Shown piece after piece: positions 1 through 8,587 of a DNA stretch of 33,570 nt. A program made the position numbers and the translations under genes. The stretch comes from Clostridiales bacterium. GTDB taxonomy: Bacteria > Bacillota > Limnochordia > Darwinibacteriales > B1SED10-159. The notes beneath the pieces were generated by a model. It was not told the DNA's origin and searched no databases. It saw nothing but the letters and a program-made list of their open reading frames with translations. Position 1 is the first letter of the stretch. Each line of letters begins with the position of its first letter. The stretch spans positions 1-33,570 of the forward strand of contig PWMW01000421.1 of NCBI GenBank assembly GCA_003559095.1, written 5' to 3'.

Positions 1-1
1 A

Positions 2-1210
2 ATGCTGAGGGGGATGGCCGTGGACACCTTTCAACTGCGAGACGTTCACGTGATGGGTTTTGGGAGGCAGAGCAGTTCCGAAACTTTGAATGTGGTGGTA
101 GAGCAGGGGACCATTTCATACATGGGACCAGATCATCGCGACGATGTGGGGCCTGTGATCGATGGTGCTGGCAGTTTTGTTTCACCGGGGTGGATTGACC
201 TGCACGCTCACGTGTACTACGGGGCCACAGACATTGGAATCCGCCCCGATGATGTGGGCCTCAATACGGGAGTTCACTGGATTGTGGATGCGGGTTCCGC
301 TGGCGAAGCGAACTTCGCAGGTTTGGATGAGTTTGTTATTGGATCCAGCGAAGTTAACGTGCTGGCCTACATCAATATCGGTCCCATCGGCGTTACGGCG
401 GCTAATCGAGTCAGCGAATATGCTGTCTTGGACGCTGTGGATCTGGAACGCCTGTACCCGGTGGTGGAGCAGTACCGTCAGGTCATTCGCGGGATTAAGG
501 CAAGGGTGAGCGGCATAATTGTCGGTGAACGGGGTTTCGAAGTGCTGCGTCTCGGGCAGGAGGCATCCTGTGCCACGGGACTACCTTTGGTGGTGCACGT
601 GGGGGAAGCGCCGCCGGACTTGGCGGCTCTCTTTGACGCCCTCGAACCCGGAAGCATGGCAACGCACTGCTATCATGGCAAGCCCGGTAACAGTGTGTTA
701 GACCGCCAAAACCGCGATGCCATGCGGGCCGCGGCCGAACGCGGTGTGTTATTAGATGTTGGGCACGGTGAAGCCAGTTTTAGCTATGCCGCAGCGGAGC
801 TGTGTATCGGCGAAGGTCTTACTCCTTTTTCCATCAGCACAGATCTGCATGCCCGCAATGTCGGCGGTCCCGTGTGGGATCTGCCCACCACTATGTCCAA
901 GGTTCTGGCCGCAGGCCTGCCCCTTGAGGATGTTATTCGTTGTGTCACCACGAACCCTGCCAATTTTTTACAGATACCTGGTAGCAGGGAAATAATGGAA
1001 GTTGAGCCAATGCATCAGTGGACTGGTGAAGGGATGCGGGCTAACCTCACTTTGTTTTCTGTGGATGAGGTGGATGTAGACATGCCTGACAGCCGTGGAG
1101 ATGTGCGCCGTCTGCGGCGTGCCATCGTACCTCGGGGCGTGGTTGTGGACGGCCGCTATCGACGGCTGGAGCCGAAGGAACTGGCCAGCCCGTTATTCCG
1201 GGATCTTTAG
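2..1210 (+). CDS. Amidohydrolase/deacetylase family metallohydrolase
   Basis: This is a dihydroorotase-like metal-dependent hydrolase, probably cytoplasmic, that would cleave an amide or N-acyl bond. The N-terminal beta-sandwich ends in GWIDLHAHVYYG, whose HxH pair is the first metal-binding motif of the superfamily. GIKARVSG (near residue 165) holds the lysine that is usually carboxylated. LVVHVGEAPP and ATHCYHGK supply further metal histidines, and FSISTDLHARN holds the catalytic Asp. About 400 residues is normal for the EF_0837/Atu3266-like deacetylase group. The ATG at 2 opens the frame, but an ATG at 14 is also possible, and since the gene lies at the window edge the true start may be upstream. 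It leads an operon with RidA and a D-amino-acid PLP enzyme, so an N-acyl-D-amino acid is an attractive but unproven substrate. Confidence 0.85.
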   Translation: MLRGMAVDTFQLRDVHVMGFGRQSSSETLNVVVEQGTISYMGPDHRDDVGPVIDGAGSFVSPGWIDLHAHVYYGATDIGIRPDDVGLNTGVHWIVDAGSAGEANFAGLDEFVIGSSEVNVLAYINIGPIGVTAANRVSEYAVLDAVDLERLYPVVEQYRQVIRGIKARVSGIIVGERGFEVLRLGQEASCATGLPLVVHVGEAPPDLAALFDALEPGSMATHCYHGKPGNSVLDRQNRDAMRAAAERGVLLDVGHGEASFSYAAAELCIGEGLTPFSISTDLHARNVGGPVWDLPTTMSKVLAAGLPLEDVIRCVTTNPANFLQIPGSREIMEVEPMHQWTGEGMRANLTLFSVDEVDVDMPDSRGDVRRLRRAIVPRGVVVDGRYRRLEPKELASPLFRDL

Positions 1211-1326
1211 GTCGGCACTGGCCTGCCTCTGGAACGCCATAACCAATGCTGGTGAAAAGCCCATGCCGATAGGTCTGGGAGTACCGGGGAGGATAACGTT
1301 GAACCAAAAAGAATGGAGGGTATATC

Positions 1327-1683
1327 ATGAAAGAAGTGATTGGCGGAAAAGTTGCTGTACCTCTATCACCGGCTATCAAGACGGAAGAGTTTGTGTTTGT
1401 GTCGGGCCAGGTGCCCACCAAAGCTGATGGCAGCATCGAAGGCGGGATTGCAGAGCAGACAGCTGCCTGCCTGGAAAAAGTAAAGCAGCTTTTGGAAGAG
1501 GCAGGAACGTCTCTAGACAAAGTGGTGAAAACCATGGTTTTCATTACGGATGTCAATGACTTTCAGGGCATGAATGCGGTCTATGCCCGTTATTTTCCCG
1601 AAAATCCACCGGCGCGCTCGTGTGTCCGGGCGGATTTGGTGATCGATGCCAAGGTGGAGATTGAAGCTATCGCTCTGCGTTAA
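1327..1683 (+). CDS. RidA family enamine/imine deaminase
   Basis: RidA (YjgF/YER057c/UK114) proteins are small trimeric enzymes that hydrolyse reactive enamines and imines, such as 2-aminoacrylate released by PLP dehydratases, to ketoacids and ammonia. The 118 residues show the family layout: FVFVSGQVP near residue 20, a central EQTAACLEKVKQLLEEAG helix, KTMVFITDVNDF, and SCVRADLVIDAKVEIEAIA at the C-terminus. That last segment carries the conserved substrate-binding Arg and a Glu near the end. GGAGGG lies six bases before the ATG. The gene sits between an amidohydrolase and a D-serine dehydratase-like enzyme on the same strand, a setting in which RidA would detoxify the product of the second enzyme. 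Confidence 0.93.
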   Translation: MKEVIGGKVAVPLSPAIKTEEFVFVSGQVPTKADGSIEGGIAEQTAACLEKVKQLLEEAGTSLDKVVKTMVFITDVNDFQGMNAVYARYFPENPPARSCVRADLVIDAKVEIEAIALR

Positions 1684-1816
1684 TCCGTGTGGGATGCAGA
1701 TTGCCACCGCTGCAGGCTGTTATAGGTGTTATGGAGCGAGCAATGTGATTGCAGCGGACGGCGTCTCCAGTGGCCATCTAAGGCTGTGAGTTTGGAGCGG
1801 AAAAAGGATGTGAACG

Positions 1817-2947
1817 TTGATGACGGAAAGCAAAAAACCTGCCACGCTGCCGACTGCTGCGGACGTTGGCGGATGCAGTGTGCCGACACCGGCCGTGATC
1901 GTTGACTGGGCTACGGTGGAGAAGAATGTTCAGTTCATGGCCGAGCGGGCCACGCAGTTTGGCGTGCAGCTGCGGCCCCACATTAAGACGCACAAAAACC
2001 TTGAAGTGGCGCGCCTGCAGATGGATGCTGGTGCGGCCGGATTGACATGTGCCAAGGTGACAGAAGCACAGGTGTTTGTTGAAGCCGGTTTTCCCGACAT
2101 CTTCTTGGCGTATCCTGTGGTGGGAGATTACCAAATTTCGCAGCTGTTGGATATGGCCCAGCGCTGTCGGCTTTCGGTGGCCTTCGACAGTGTGCAGGGG
2201 GCCCAGCGTCTGCAGCAGGCTGCCGACGCCGCGCAAGTGACGCTGGATGTGATGATGATCGTGGACAGCGGTGGTGGCCGTGACGGTGTGGGTACCGCTG
2301 CCGAAGCACAGCGTCTGGCCTTGGCTCTGCATGAGATGCGCAGCCTGCGATTTGCTGGCATTATGACCCATGAGGGCCATGCCTATAAGACGGGCAGCAC
2401 CGAAGGTGTCCGTCAAACTGCTCGCAGCATTGGTGGTACCATTGTGCAGGTGGCTGACCATCTGCGCCGCCTGGGGATACCAGTGGAGCGGGTCAGTACG
2501 GGGGCTACGCCCACCTGCTGGTTGGAGGAACCGGTGCCGGGGATCAATGAATGGCGCCCCGGAACCTACGTATATAACGATGTCCAGGAATGGGTTTTGG
2601 GCGTACCGCGCGATCACTGTGCAGTCACGGTGGAAGCCACCATTGTGAGCCACCCGCAGCCGCAGCGCTACATCATCGATGCCGGTGCCAAGACCTTGTC
2701 CCAGGCTCAGCATCCGCATTATGGGTATGGATTTATCTTTGGTCATGAAGAGGCTCGCATTGTGGCGTTGACCGAGGAGCACGGTACTATGGAAGCACCA
2801 GCGGCCACCTTCGCCGTGGGTGAGCGGATCACCATTCTGCCCATCCACGTATGCACTACCGTCAACATGCACGATGCACTGTGGAAGCGTTGTGCCGATG
2901 GCAGCTATGAACAGCTGATCGTTCACGCCCGGGGGCGCATTGTTTGA
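1817..2947 (+). CDS. D-serine dehydratase / D-threonine aldolase-like PLP enzyme
   Basis: This is a fold-type III PLP enzyme (alanine racemase N-terminal barrel plus a D-serine dehydratase-like C-terminal domain). RPHIKTHK (residues 53-60) contains the PLP lysine, K57. GIMTHEGHAY and RVSTGATPTC follow, and the C-terminal domain has a metal-binding pair in IHVCTTVN (H344, C346). From memory, His-x-Cys is the zinc pair of eukaryote-type D-serine dehydratase, whereas D-threonine aldolase has His-x-Asp, so dehydration of D-serine or D-threonine seems more likely than aldol cleavage. Either TTG 1817 or ATG 1820 could be the start; AAAGGA at 1803-1808 suits the TTG slightly better. It is the last gene of its operon and is followed by a terminator. 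Substrate preference is inferred. Confidence 0.87.
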   Translation: MMTESKKPATLPTAADVGGCSVPTPAVIVDWATVEKNVQFMAERATQFGVQLRPHIKTHKNLEVARLQMDAGAAGLTCAKVTEAQVFVEAGFPDIFLAYPVVGDYQISQLLDMAQRCRLSVAFDSVQGAQRLQQAADAAQVTLDVMMIVDSGGGRDGVGTAAEAQRLALALHEMRSLRFAGIMTHEGHAYKTGSTEGVRQTARSIGGTIVQVADHLRRLGIPVERVSTGATPTCWLEEPVPGINEWRPGTYVYNDVQEWVLGVPRDHCAVTVEATIVSHPQPQRYIIDAGAKTLSQAQHPHYGYGFIFGHEEARIVALTEEHGTMEAPAATFAVGERITILPIHVCTTVNMHDALWKRCADGSYEQLIVHARGRIV

Positions 2948-3004
2948 GCCGCTTGGTCAGCTCAGGTCAGCCGGAGCACTGGGTAAGCGCTAAGAGGTTT
3001 GCAG

Positions 3005-3035
3005 CCAGTCTAGATCGATTCTAGGCTGGTTTTTT
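3005..3035 (+). terminator. Intrinsic terminator after the D-amino-acid operon
   Basis: A 9-bp stem (CCAGTCTAG with CTAGGCTGG, one mismatch) and a 7-base loop are followed by six T residues. It lies 58 bases past the stop of the PLP enzyme and separates this operon from the rhamnose genes. Confidence 0.85.
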
Positions 3036-3326
3036 CCGAATGGGAATCACGTCTCGCTTGTATCGGCCGCAAAATCCACGGCCAAATGGGCAAACCATAG
3101 AGGAAAAAGAGGAACGAGCTGAGAAATAGCATAAAGGTAGAAGAACGTGAATCGGATCCGCTCCGCGTGCCTAAGGGAGCCGCGCCACCACATGCAGGGC
3201 GCTGACCAGCGAACCCTGCTGTTTGCACGGACACCGATGATCGGTTCTTGGGTCTGAAGGGGCGCTGTGCCAGAGATAAAGCAAGTAATCCGAACTGGGA
3301 AATCCAAACTGGGGAAGGTGTTGTCA
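3036..3326 (+). promoter_or_regulatory. Upstream region of the rhamnose operon, with two inverted repeats
   Basis: No convincing gene is seen here; reading frames on both strands lack ribosome sites and family motifs. Two symmetric elements stand out. One is a hairpin with GCAGGG (3194-3199) and CCCTGC (3214-3219) arms plus a small inner stem. The other is a perfect 13-bp palindrome, ACCGA-TGA-TCGGT, at 3233-3245, just ahead of the first candidate start codon of the aldolase. The palindrome could be an operator of a rhamnose-responsive repressor, but no regulator gene is adjacent and no clear -35/-10 pair was found. Confidence 0.4.
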
Positions 3327-3944
3327 GTGAAACCGCAAGAATGTGTGGCCGTGTACTCCAAGCTGCTTTGGGATCGTGGGCTGACGGAGGGTACCGGCGG
3401 CAATGTCAGCATGCGAGATGGGGACAGCGTGCATATTACGCCCACCAGCATGATTAAGCATTTTCTGACGGCAGAGGATATTGTGGAACTGGCCGTTGAT
3501 GGAACAAAGATTTCCGGCAAGTATAATCCTTCGTCGGAATACAAGATGCACATTTTCCTATACCAAAACAACCCCGGCGCCAAGGTAGTGGTGCATGCAC
3601 ATCCGCCCTATGCCACAGCTGCGGCCGTGGCGGGCCGCCAGCTTCCGGTGAACATGCTGCCGGAGTCGGCGCTGCTCTTGACACCCATTACGTACATCCC
3701 TTACCAGATGCCGGGTAGTCAAGGCTTTGCTGATGCATTCATCAGCGGGATTGAACAGGGCTCCAATGTGTTTCTACTGGGGAATCATGGTGTGACAGTG
3801 ACTGGCGGGAGCATGACAGAGGCCTTTGCTCGCATCGAAACCCTGGAATTTCTCAGTCGAGTGTCTTACTTGACCGGCGCTGAACCGGGCAGCATGGAGA
3901 TCCCAGACGACCAAATCCAGGCATGGCTGGCCACTTTGAAGTGA
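3327..3944 (+). CDS. Class II aldolase (likely L-rhamnulose-1-phosphate aldolase)
   Basis: This is a zinc-dependent class II aldolase/adducin family protein. TGGNVSMRDG forms the phosphate-binding loop, SSEYKMHIFLY the serine-rich substrate loop, and VVHAHPPYA gives the HxH zinc ligands. GNHGVTVTGG supplies the third zinc histidine. I start it at GTG 3327, preceded by GGGGAAGG, because this leaves about 22 residues before TGGNVS as in the FucA/AraD family. GTG 3267, with AAGGGG before it, would add 20 residues and cannot be excluded. It precedes a rhamnose isomerase and a rhamnulokinase, so the expected job is splitting rhamnulose-1-phosphate into DHAP and lactaldehyde. Fuculose-phosphate aldolase activity is the alternative by sequence alone. 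Confidence 0.88.
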   Translation: MKPQECVAVYSKLLWDRGLTEGTGGNVSMRDGDSVHITPTSMIKHFLTAEDIVELAVDGTKISGKYNPSSEYKMHIFLYQNNPGAKVVVHAHPPYATAAAVAGRQLPVNMLPESALLLTPITYIPYQMPGSQGFADAFISGIEQGSNVFLLGNHGVTVTGGSMTEAFARIETLEFLSRVSYLTGAEPGSMEIPDDQIQAWLATLK

Positions 3945-3981
3945 CCAGATCCAGCCCAGGCTGAAGAAGGAGTTGTTAACG

Positions 3982-5118
3982 GTGAATGAGCAGCAAAACC
4001 AAATGTTGGCGAATTTTCGAGTTGAGGTTCCTTCATGGGGTTTTTCGCGGTCCGGTACCCGCTTTCATGCCTTTGCCATACCCGGTGAGGCCAGAACACT
4101 GAGCGAACGGATCGCCGATGCCGGCCTGGTGCAGCAGTTGACCGGTGCCGTCAGCGCCGTGGCCCTGCATATCCCTTGGGATGAAACCTCAGACTATCAG
4201 GCTCTGAAAGAACAGGTGGAGGAGACGGGGCTGCAAGTGGGTGCTATCAATCCCAATCTATTCCAAGAAGAGCTCTACCGCTTCGGTTCTTTGGCCAGCA
4301 GTGATCCTGCGGCGAGGGAGTTGGCTGTGTCGCACTGCTTGGAGTGTGTGGAGATCATGCGTCTGACGGAATCCAAAGGCCTGTCCATATGGCTGCCAGA
4401 CGGTTCCAATTACCCGGGGCAGATGGATTTCGCCGCTGCCTTTGGCCGCATGGTGGAAAGCCTGCAGGCTATCTACGAAGGTATGGATGACGATCAGACC
4501 ATGCTGATTGAGTACAAGTTTTTCGAACCAGCCTTTTACCACACGGTCCTGTCCGACTGGGGCACAGCTGTGCTGGCCGCCCAGGAAGTAGGACCTAACG
4601 CCAAAATCTTGGTGGATCTGGGGCATCATCCCATGGGCACCAATATTGAAGCCATTGTGGCGTTGGTTTCCAAGTTTGGCCGACTGGGCGGTTTTCACTT
4701 TAATGCGCGCAAATATGCCGATGATGATTTGACCACAGGCTCCTTGAACCCTTATGAGTTGTTCTTGATCTTTGTGGAGCTGAACAAGTTCTACGATCTT
4801 TCGCAGCAGCCCGGCGAGATCTGCCTTGTCTTGGACCAAAGCCACAATGTAAAGTGCAAAGTAGAGGCCACCGTCCAATCCGTGACGAACCTCCAGTTGA
4901 TGTATGCGAAATCGCTCTTGGTGGACTATGACAAGTTGCGGGCTGCTCAAGAAGCACAGGACGTGGTAGCCTGTGAGGAGATTCTTAAAGGAGCCTTTGA
5001 CACTGATACTCGCCCGTGGCTGCAGGAGATCAAACGACAGCAGGGGCTGCCCGAAGAACCACTGCAGTATTTCCGCACCAGCGGCCTTAAGGAGCGTCGT
5101 ATCGAAGCCAGGAGGTGA
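3982..5118 (+). CDS. rhaI: L-rhamnose isomerase, RhaI (TIM-barrel) type
   Basis: This enzyme would interconvert L-rhamnose and L-rhamnulose in the cytoplasm. The N-terminal LANFRVEVPSWGFSRSGTRF and the following HAFAIPGEARTL are typical of the Pseudomonas/Thermotoga-type isomerase, which is unrelated in length to E. coli RhaA. Metal-site regions are visible: LIEYKFFEPAF (Glu), ILVDLGHHPMGTN (Asp and His), GGFHFNARKYADDD and LVLDQSHNVK. GTG 3982 is chosen because AAGGAG at 3967-3972 sits nine bases ahead; the TTG at 3973 abuts that site and is unlikely. The gene starts 37 bases after the aldolase stop, and its own stop lies within the ribosome site region of rhaB, indicating coupled expression. 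Confidence 0.9.
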   Translation: MNEQQNQMLANFRVEVPSWGFSRSGTRFHAFAIPGEARTLSERIADAGLVQQLTGAVSAVALHIPWDETSDYQALKEQVEETGLQVGAINPNLFQEELYRFGSLASSDPAARELAVSHCLECVEIMRLTESKGLSIWLPDGSNYPGQMDFAAAFGRMVESLQAIYEGMDDDQTMLIEYKFFEPAFYHTVLSDWGTAVLAAQEVGPNAKILVDLGHHPMGTNIEAIVALVSKFGRLGGFHFNARKYADDDLTTGSLNPYELFLIFVELNKFYDLSQQPGEICLVLDQSHNVKCKVEATVQSVTNLQLMYAKSLLVDYDKLRAAQEAQDVVACEEILKGAFDTDTRPWLQEIKRQQGLPEEPLQYFRTSGLKERRIEARR

Positions 5119-5126
5119 GATGGACG

Positions 5127-6584
5127 ATGAACCGCTATCTAGCTGTGGACCTTGGCGCCTCGGGAGGTAAGGCCCTTCTTGGATGCCTGCGGGAGGACGG
5201 ACTGGAACTGGAAGAGATCCATCGTTTTTCCAATCGACCGGTGGAGATACAGGGTGTAAGTTATTGGGACATCCTGTCTCTTTACGATAACATTCTTCAG
5301 GCACTGAACAAAGCCGCGCTGGCCTACGGCGGGGTATCCGCCATCGGCATTGATAGTTGGGGTGTGGATATTGGTCTCCTGGACGGGCGCGGCCGTCTGC
5401 TAGCGAACCCGCGGCACTATCGCAACATGATCGGAACCGATACCATGGGCCGGGTCACAGACCAGCTGGGCAAGGAATGGATCTTCCAACGCTCTCCCAC
5501 CCAATTCCAGCCCTTCAACACGCTGTACCAGTTAGCCCAAATGGAGCAGGAACAGGATCCTCTGCTGCAGCAGGCCCAGACTGTACTCAACATTCCAGCC
5601 CTACTCAGTTACTTCCTCTGCGGCAGCAAGAGTGCCGAGTTTACCATGGCCACCACGACCCAAATGTACAATCCGGAAGCCAATGACTGGGACCGGGAAC
5701 TGCTCAGTAAACTTTCCTTGGATTCGTCACTGCTGCCAGCCATCGTACCGGCGGGAACCGTCATTGGCTCACTGCTGCCGTCGCTGCAGACGTCTTTGGG
5801 CATGCAGACCGACGTGATTCTGCCAGCAACCCATGATACGGGTGCTGCGGTAGCATCCATTGATCCAGGGCAGCAGGACACCATGTTCATCAGCACGGGC
5901 ACTTGGTGCTTGGCCGGCATGGTCTTGGATGAACCCCGCACAAGTTGGGATGTTGTGGAGTATAACTTTGCTAATGAAGGCTGCTGGGGCGGGAAGTATC
6001 GCCTTTTGTACAACGGTACTGGTCTCTGGCTGGTGCAGCAGCTGCTGGCACAATGGCGGGATTCGGATCCGGACCTGGATTATGGCATCCTGACGGATTT
6101 GGCCAGACGCGCTGAACCCTTCGTCAGCATTCTTGATGTCAATACACCATCGCTGCAGAAGATGGGGGATATGGAACATTCGATGCGGGCAGTAATGAAC
6201 GCTCCGGAGGAAGAAATAACCCCTGGGGTTTTGGTGCGCACGGCGTTGGAGGGAGTGGCTCTGCGCATGGCGTGGACCCGGGATGTGCTGGAGTCCATTA
6301 CAGGCTGCACCATACGCCGCGTGCATATGGTGGGGGGCGGCATCCGCAATGAGCTGCTGTGCCAGTTCGTGGCCAATGCCACGAATTTGCCCGTTGTAAC
6401 GGGTCCGGTGGAAGCCACGGCCGTTGGCAATCTGTTAGGCCAGATGGCTGCAGCCGGAGAGATTCCGTCCATGGCTGCAGGGCAGCGGTTGGTGGCAAGG
6501 TCTTTGGCCGGGCCATCCTACGAACCCCAGGACCAGCGTCTTTGGGAAGAAGCCTATGGAGCGTTTCGGACCATGATTGGTTGA
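5127..6584 (+). CDS. rhaB: Rhamnulokinase (FGGY family)
   Basis: This is a sugar kinase that phosphorylates L-rhamnulose at O-1 with ATP. It has the FGGY/ASKHA layout: an N-terminal phosphate-1 motif in YLAVDLGASGGKALLG, GIDSWGVDIGLLD, the ATTTQMYNP segment, LPATHDTGAAVAS, FISTGTWCLAG (phosphate 2 region), and VHMVGGGIRNELLCQ with its adenosine-binding glycines. The 485-residue length is normal for RhaB. ATG 5127 lies 11 bases after AGGAGG (5110-5115). The GTG at 5115 overlaps that site, so it is not the start. The gene is third in the aldolase-isomerase-kinase run, which identifies the pathway firmly. Confidence 0.94.
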   Translation: MNRYLAVDLGASGGKALLGCLREDGLELEEIHRFSNRPVEIQGVSYWDILSLYDNILQALNKAALAYGGVSAIGIDSWGVDIGLLDGRGRLLANPRHYRNMIGTDTMGRVTDQLGKEWIFQRSPTQFQPFNTLYQLAQMEQEQDPLLQQAQTVLNIPALLSYFLCGSKSAEFTMATTTQMYNPEANDWDRELLSKLSLDSSLLPAIVPAGTVIGSLLPSLQTSLGMQTDVILPATHDTGAAVASIDPGQQDTMFISTGTWCLAGMVLDEPRTSWDVVEYNFANEGCWGGKYRLLYNGTGLWLVQQLLAQWRDSDPDLDYGILTDLARRAEPFVSILDVNTPSLQKMGDMEHSMRAVMNAPEEEITPGVLVRTALEGVALRMAWTRDVLESITGCTIRRVHMVGGGIRNELLCQFVANATNLPVVTGPVEATAVGNLLGQMAAAGEIPSMAAGQRLVARSLAGPSYEPQDQRLWEEAYGAFRTMIG

Positions 6585-6668
6585 TTCATCTGTACTTGCA
6601 ACACCGCTTGAGCAGAAAAAGACTATTGCCTAGACAGCAAAAAATTTCGGAAATGGAGTGTGAAGTGG

Positions 6669-7919
6669 TTGGCGAAGGTAAATCTTGCGTATGTTGGTTG
6701 CGGAGGGATAGCTGGCACCCACGTTGAAGGGCTGCGACAGCTGTGGGAAAAAGGGTATCGGGATTTTGCAGTCATTGCCTTGTGTGATCTGGAAGAAGAG
6801 CGTGCTGAGGCCATGGCCCAGCGGTTTGCCGAGTTCACAGGCGTCAAACCCAGCGTCTACACGGATTACCAGGAAATGCTTAACAAGGAAACGGCCATCG
6901 ACGCGGTGACGATTTATACAACCCACGATAATCATCATCTCATCGCCATTGATGCCATGCAGGCCGGCAAACATGTGACAACAGAAAAACCTCTGGGGTT
7001 CTCGCTGCGGGCGGCTAAGCGGATTATGGAAGCGGCGGACGCAACGGGACAGCTGCTGCATGTAGCCGAAAACTATCGCATGGCACCGGCGGAACGCGCT
7101 GTGAGCTGGGTGATCAAGAGCGGCCGCATCGGCCAACCCAGACTTCTGAACTGGATGGACATTGGCGAACGCCAATGGTACTGGCAGTGGCGGGATCATG
7201 TGGAAATCGCCTCCGGTGGTTGGACCATTGATGGTGGAGTACACTTTTCCGATCTTTGGCAGCTTCATATCGGCGAAATCCATCGGGTAACGGCCGTTTC
7301 GAAAACCTTTGATCCGGTTCGCTACATTTCGTACAAGAATATTGAAGAGTTTGAGGCCTCCAAGGAGCAAAGACAGCCCCGCTACCGACCGACGCGGTCG
7401 CTGAAGAACATTGATGCCAGCAATCTGCGGGAACCTGTGGAAACTACGGTGGAAGATACCACGTCGGCCATCCTGGAGTTCTCCAATGGTGTAATCGGCA
7501 CTTGGGTTGTCAGCCGTTCGGCACCTGGCGGTGTGGACCGTTCTTGTGTGCTGTATGGCTCAGAGGGTGCCCTCTCATGGAATGAAGGCATTTTGACCCG
7601 AACAGGTCAGGATGGTGCTGTGGGTTGGCAGGAAATGATCGAGATGTACATGAACGCACTGTCCAGCGACGAAAAAGAACAGCTGTTTCCCATGGGCATT
7701 ACCCAGACCATGGCCATTGAAGATAAGCAGTTCATTGATGCTGTTTTGGGCCGCGGCATGTTCGAAGTGGATGCCATGACGGGCTACAAGGCCATGGCGA
7801 TTCCCATGGCGGTTTATGAGTCGGCCGCTTTGCAGAGCCCCGTTTTGGTACAGGATGTCCTGGACCTCAAAGTTGAAGCATATCAAAAGCCGCTCAATGA
7901 GCGCTTGGGAATCAAGTAG
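6669..7919 (+). CDS. Gfo/Idh/MocA family oxidoreductase
   Basis: This is an NAD(P)-dependent sugar or inositol dehydrogenase-like enzyme. The Rossmann fold opens with AYVGCGGIAGTH, and the family EKP motif appears in TTEKPLGFSLRAAKR, where the lysine is catalytic. The C-terminal alpha/beta domain contains GGWTIDGGVHFSDLW, whose His is the usual active-site residue. TTG 6669 is preferred, with GGAAATGGAG ending ten bases upstream; GTG 6660 lies too close to that site. It follows rhaB by 84 bases on the same strand and is closed by a terminator, so it is probably part of the rhamnose operon. Its substrate is unknown: it may oxidise a related deoxy sugar or glycoside. Confidence 0.87.
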   Translation: MAKVNLAYVGCGGIAGTHVEGLRQLWEKGYRDFAVIALCDLEEERAEAMAQRFAEFTGVKPSVYTDYQEMLNKETAIDAVTIYTTHDNHHLIAIDAMQAGKHVTTEKPLGFSLRAAKRIMEAADATGQLLHVAENYRMAPAERAVSWVIKSGRIGQPRLLNWMDIGERQWYWQWRDHVEIASGGWTIDGGVHFSDLWQLHIGEIHRVTAVSKTFDPVRYISYKNIEEFEASKEQRQPRYRPTRSLKNIDASNLREPVETTVEDTTSAILEFSNGVIGTWVVSRSAPGGVDRSCVLYGSEGALSWNEGILTRTGQDGAVGWQEMIEMYMNALSSDEKEQLFPMGITQTMAIEDKQFIDAVLGRGMFEVDAMTGYKAMAIPMAVYESAALQSPVLVQDVLDLKVEAYQKPLNERLGIK

Positions 7920-7951
7920 ATACTGGCTTTGGGCACTCAGTAGGATATAGA

Positions 7952-7984
7952 AAGGACGCTGTGGTTTTCAAACCCAGCGTCCTT
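7952..7984. terminator. Bidirectional hairpin terminator
   Basis: A perfect 10-bp stem, AAGGACGCTG with CAGCGTCCTT, has a short loop and lies between the convergent ends of the rhamnose operon and the minus-strand gene that stops at 8015. T-richness is modest on both sides. Confidence 0.7.
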
Positions 7985-8014
7985 CATCGTTAACGGGGCC
8001 TTCGAGCGGCCGAT

Positions 8015-8587
8015 CTATCGTCCTGGGAACGATTTCAGATGCGTTATCACGGCCAGTTTTACGCAGGCGGCCAGTGGTTGGGTCTGCAGCATTTGGGAGA
8101 CGTTGATGTCGTCACGGGGCAGCGTCAGGTAAAGAATACGTGCGGCCCGGTGTCCCTGGAGCATGAGTGGCAAGCGGCCGGCATCGCTGCGAGCGGCGAG
8201 ATGGGTCCATTGACCCACGGGAACGTTCAAAGCGGCAGCTACCATGTAATCGTCGAGACCTATTTGGTCCAAGACAGCACAAGCATCCAAGACCAGGGAG
8301 GCCAACTGCGCTGCCTTCTCTTTTAAGGCTTGGCCATGTTGACGGAGCAGCTGATCCCGCTGCACGGACTCTTGTTGGTAGCGACGCTGAAAGGGTTCTG
8401 CGACGGCACCATCGGGAACCCACTGCTGTTGGTCCCCCGTTATGCTTTCCAGAGCTCTGCCCAAGTGGAGGGCGTGCTGTCTGGCCAAATGCAGGCTGGC
8501 CAGACATCCATACACCTGCTCTTTGGTACGGTGATCTTGGATTGTTGACGGCTGCTGGGGCACTGTTTCGCGTCCAAGGGTCGTCAT
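8015..8587 (-). CDS. Uncharacterised protein (second of a coupled pair)
   Basis: I do not recognise this 190-residue protein. It is predicted soluble, with no signal peptide or membrane span. Its middle is rich in Gln, Arg, Leu and Ala and likely helical (for example RRYQQESVQRDQLLRQHG), followed by a more hydrophobic alanine/leucine-rich half ending in LKSFPGR. The ATG at 8587 overlaps the stop of the preceding gene as ATGA, a translational-coupling arrangement, so the two products are probably made in fixed ratio and may interact. Despite the frame change, this is not a frameshifted single gene, because the upstream frame ends exactly at this start. The family may be lineage-restricted. Confidence 0.68.
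   Translation of the reverse strand: MTTLGRETVPQQPSTIQDHRTKEQVYGCLASLHLARQHALHLGRALESITGDQQQWVPDGAVAEPFQRRYQQESVQRDQLLRQHGQALKEKAAQLASLVLDACAVLDQIGLDDYMVAAALNVPVGQWTHLAARSDAGRLPLMLQGHRAARILYLTLPRDDINVSQMLQTQPLAACVKLAVITHLKSFPGR

Noticed and set aside
1778-2926. Long open frame (382 codons) on the minus strand opposite the PLP enzyme
   Set aside because: It is antisense to a gene with clear family motifs, has no ribosome site, and its translation is rich in His, Arg and Gln as expected of a shadow frame.
4258-5304. Minus-strand frame of 348 codons across rhaI and rhaB
   Set aside because: It runs across the junction of two well-supported genes, with no motif and no ribosome site.
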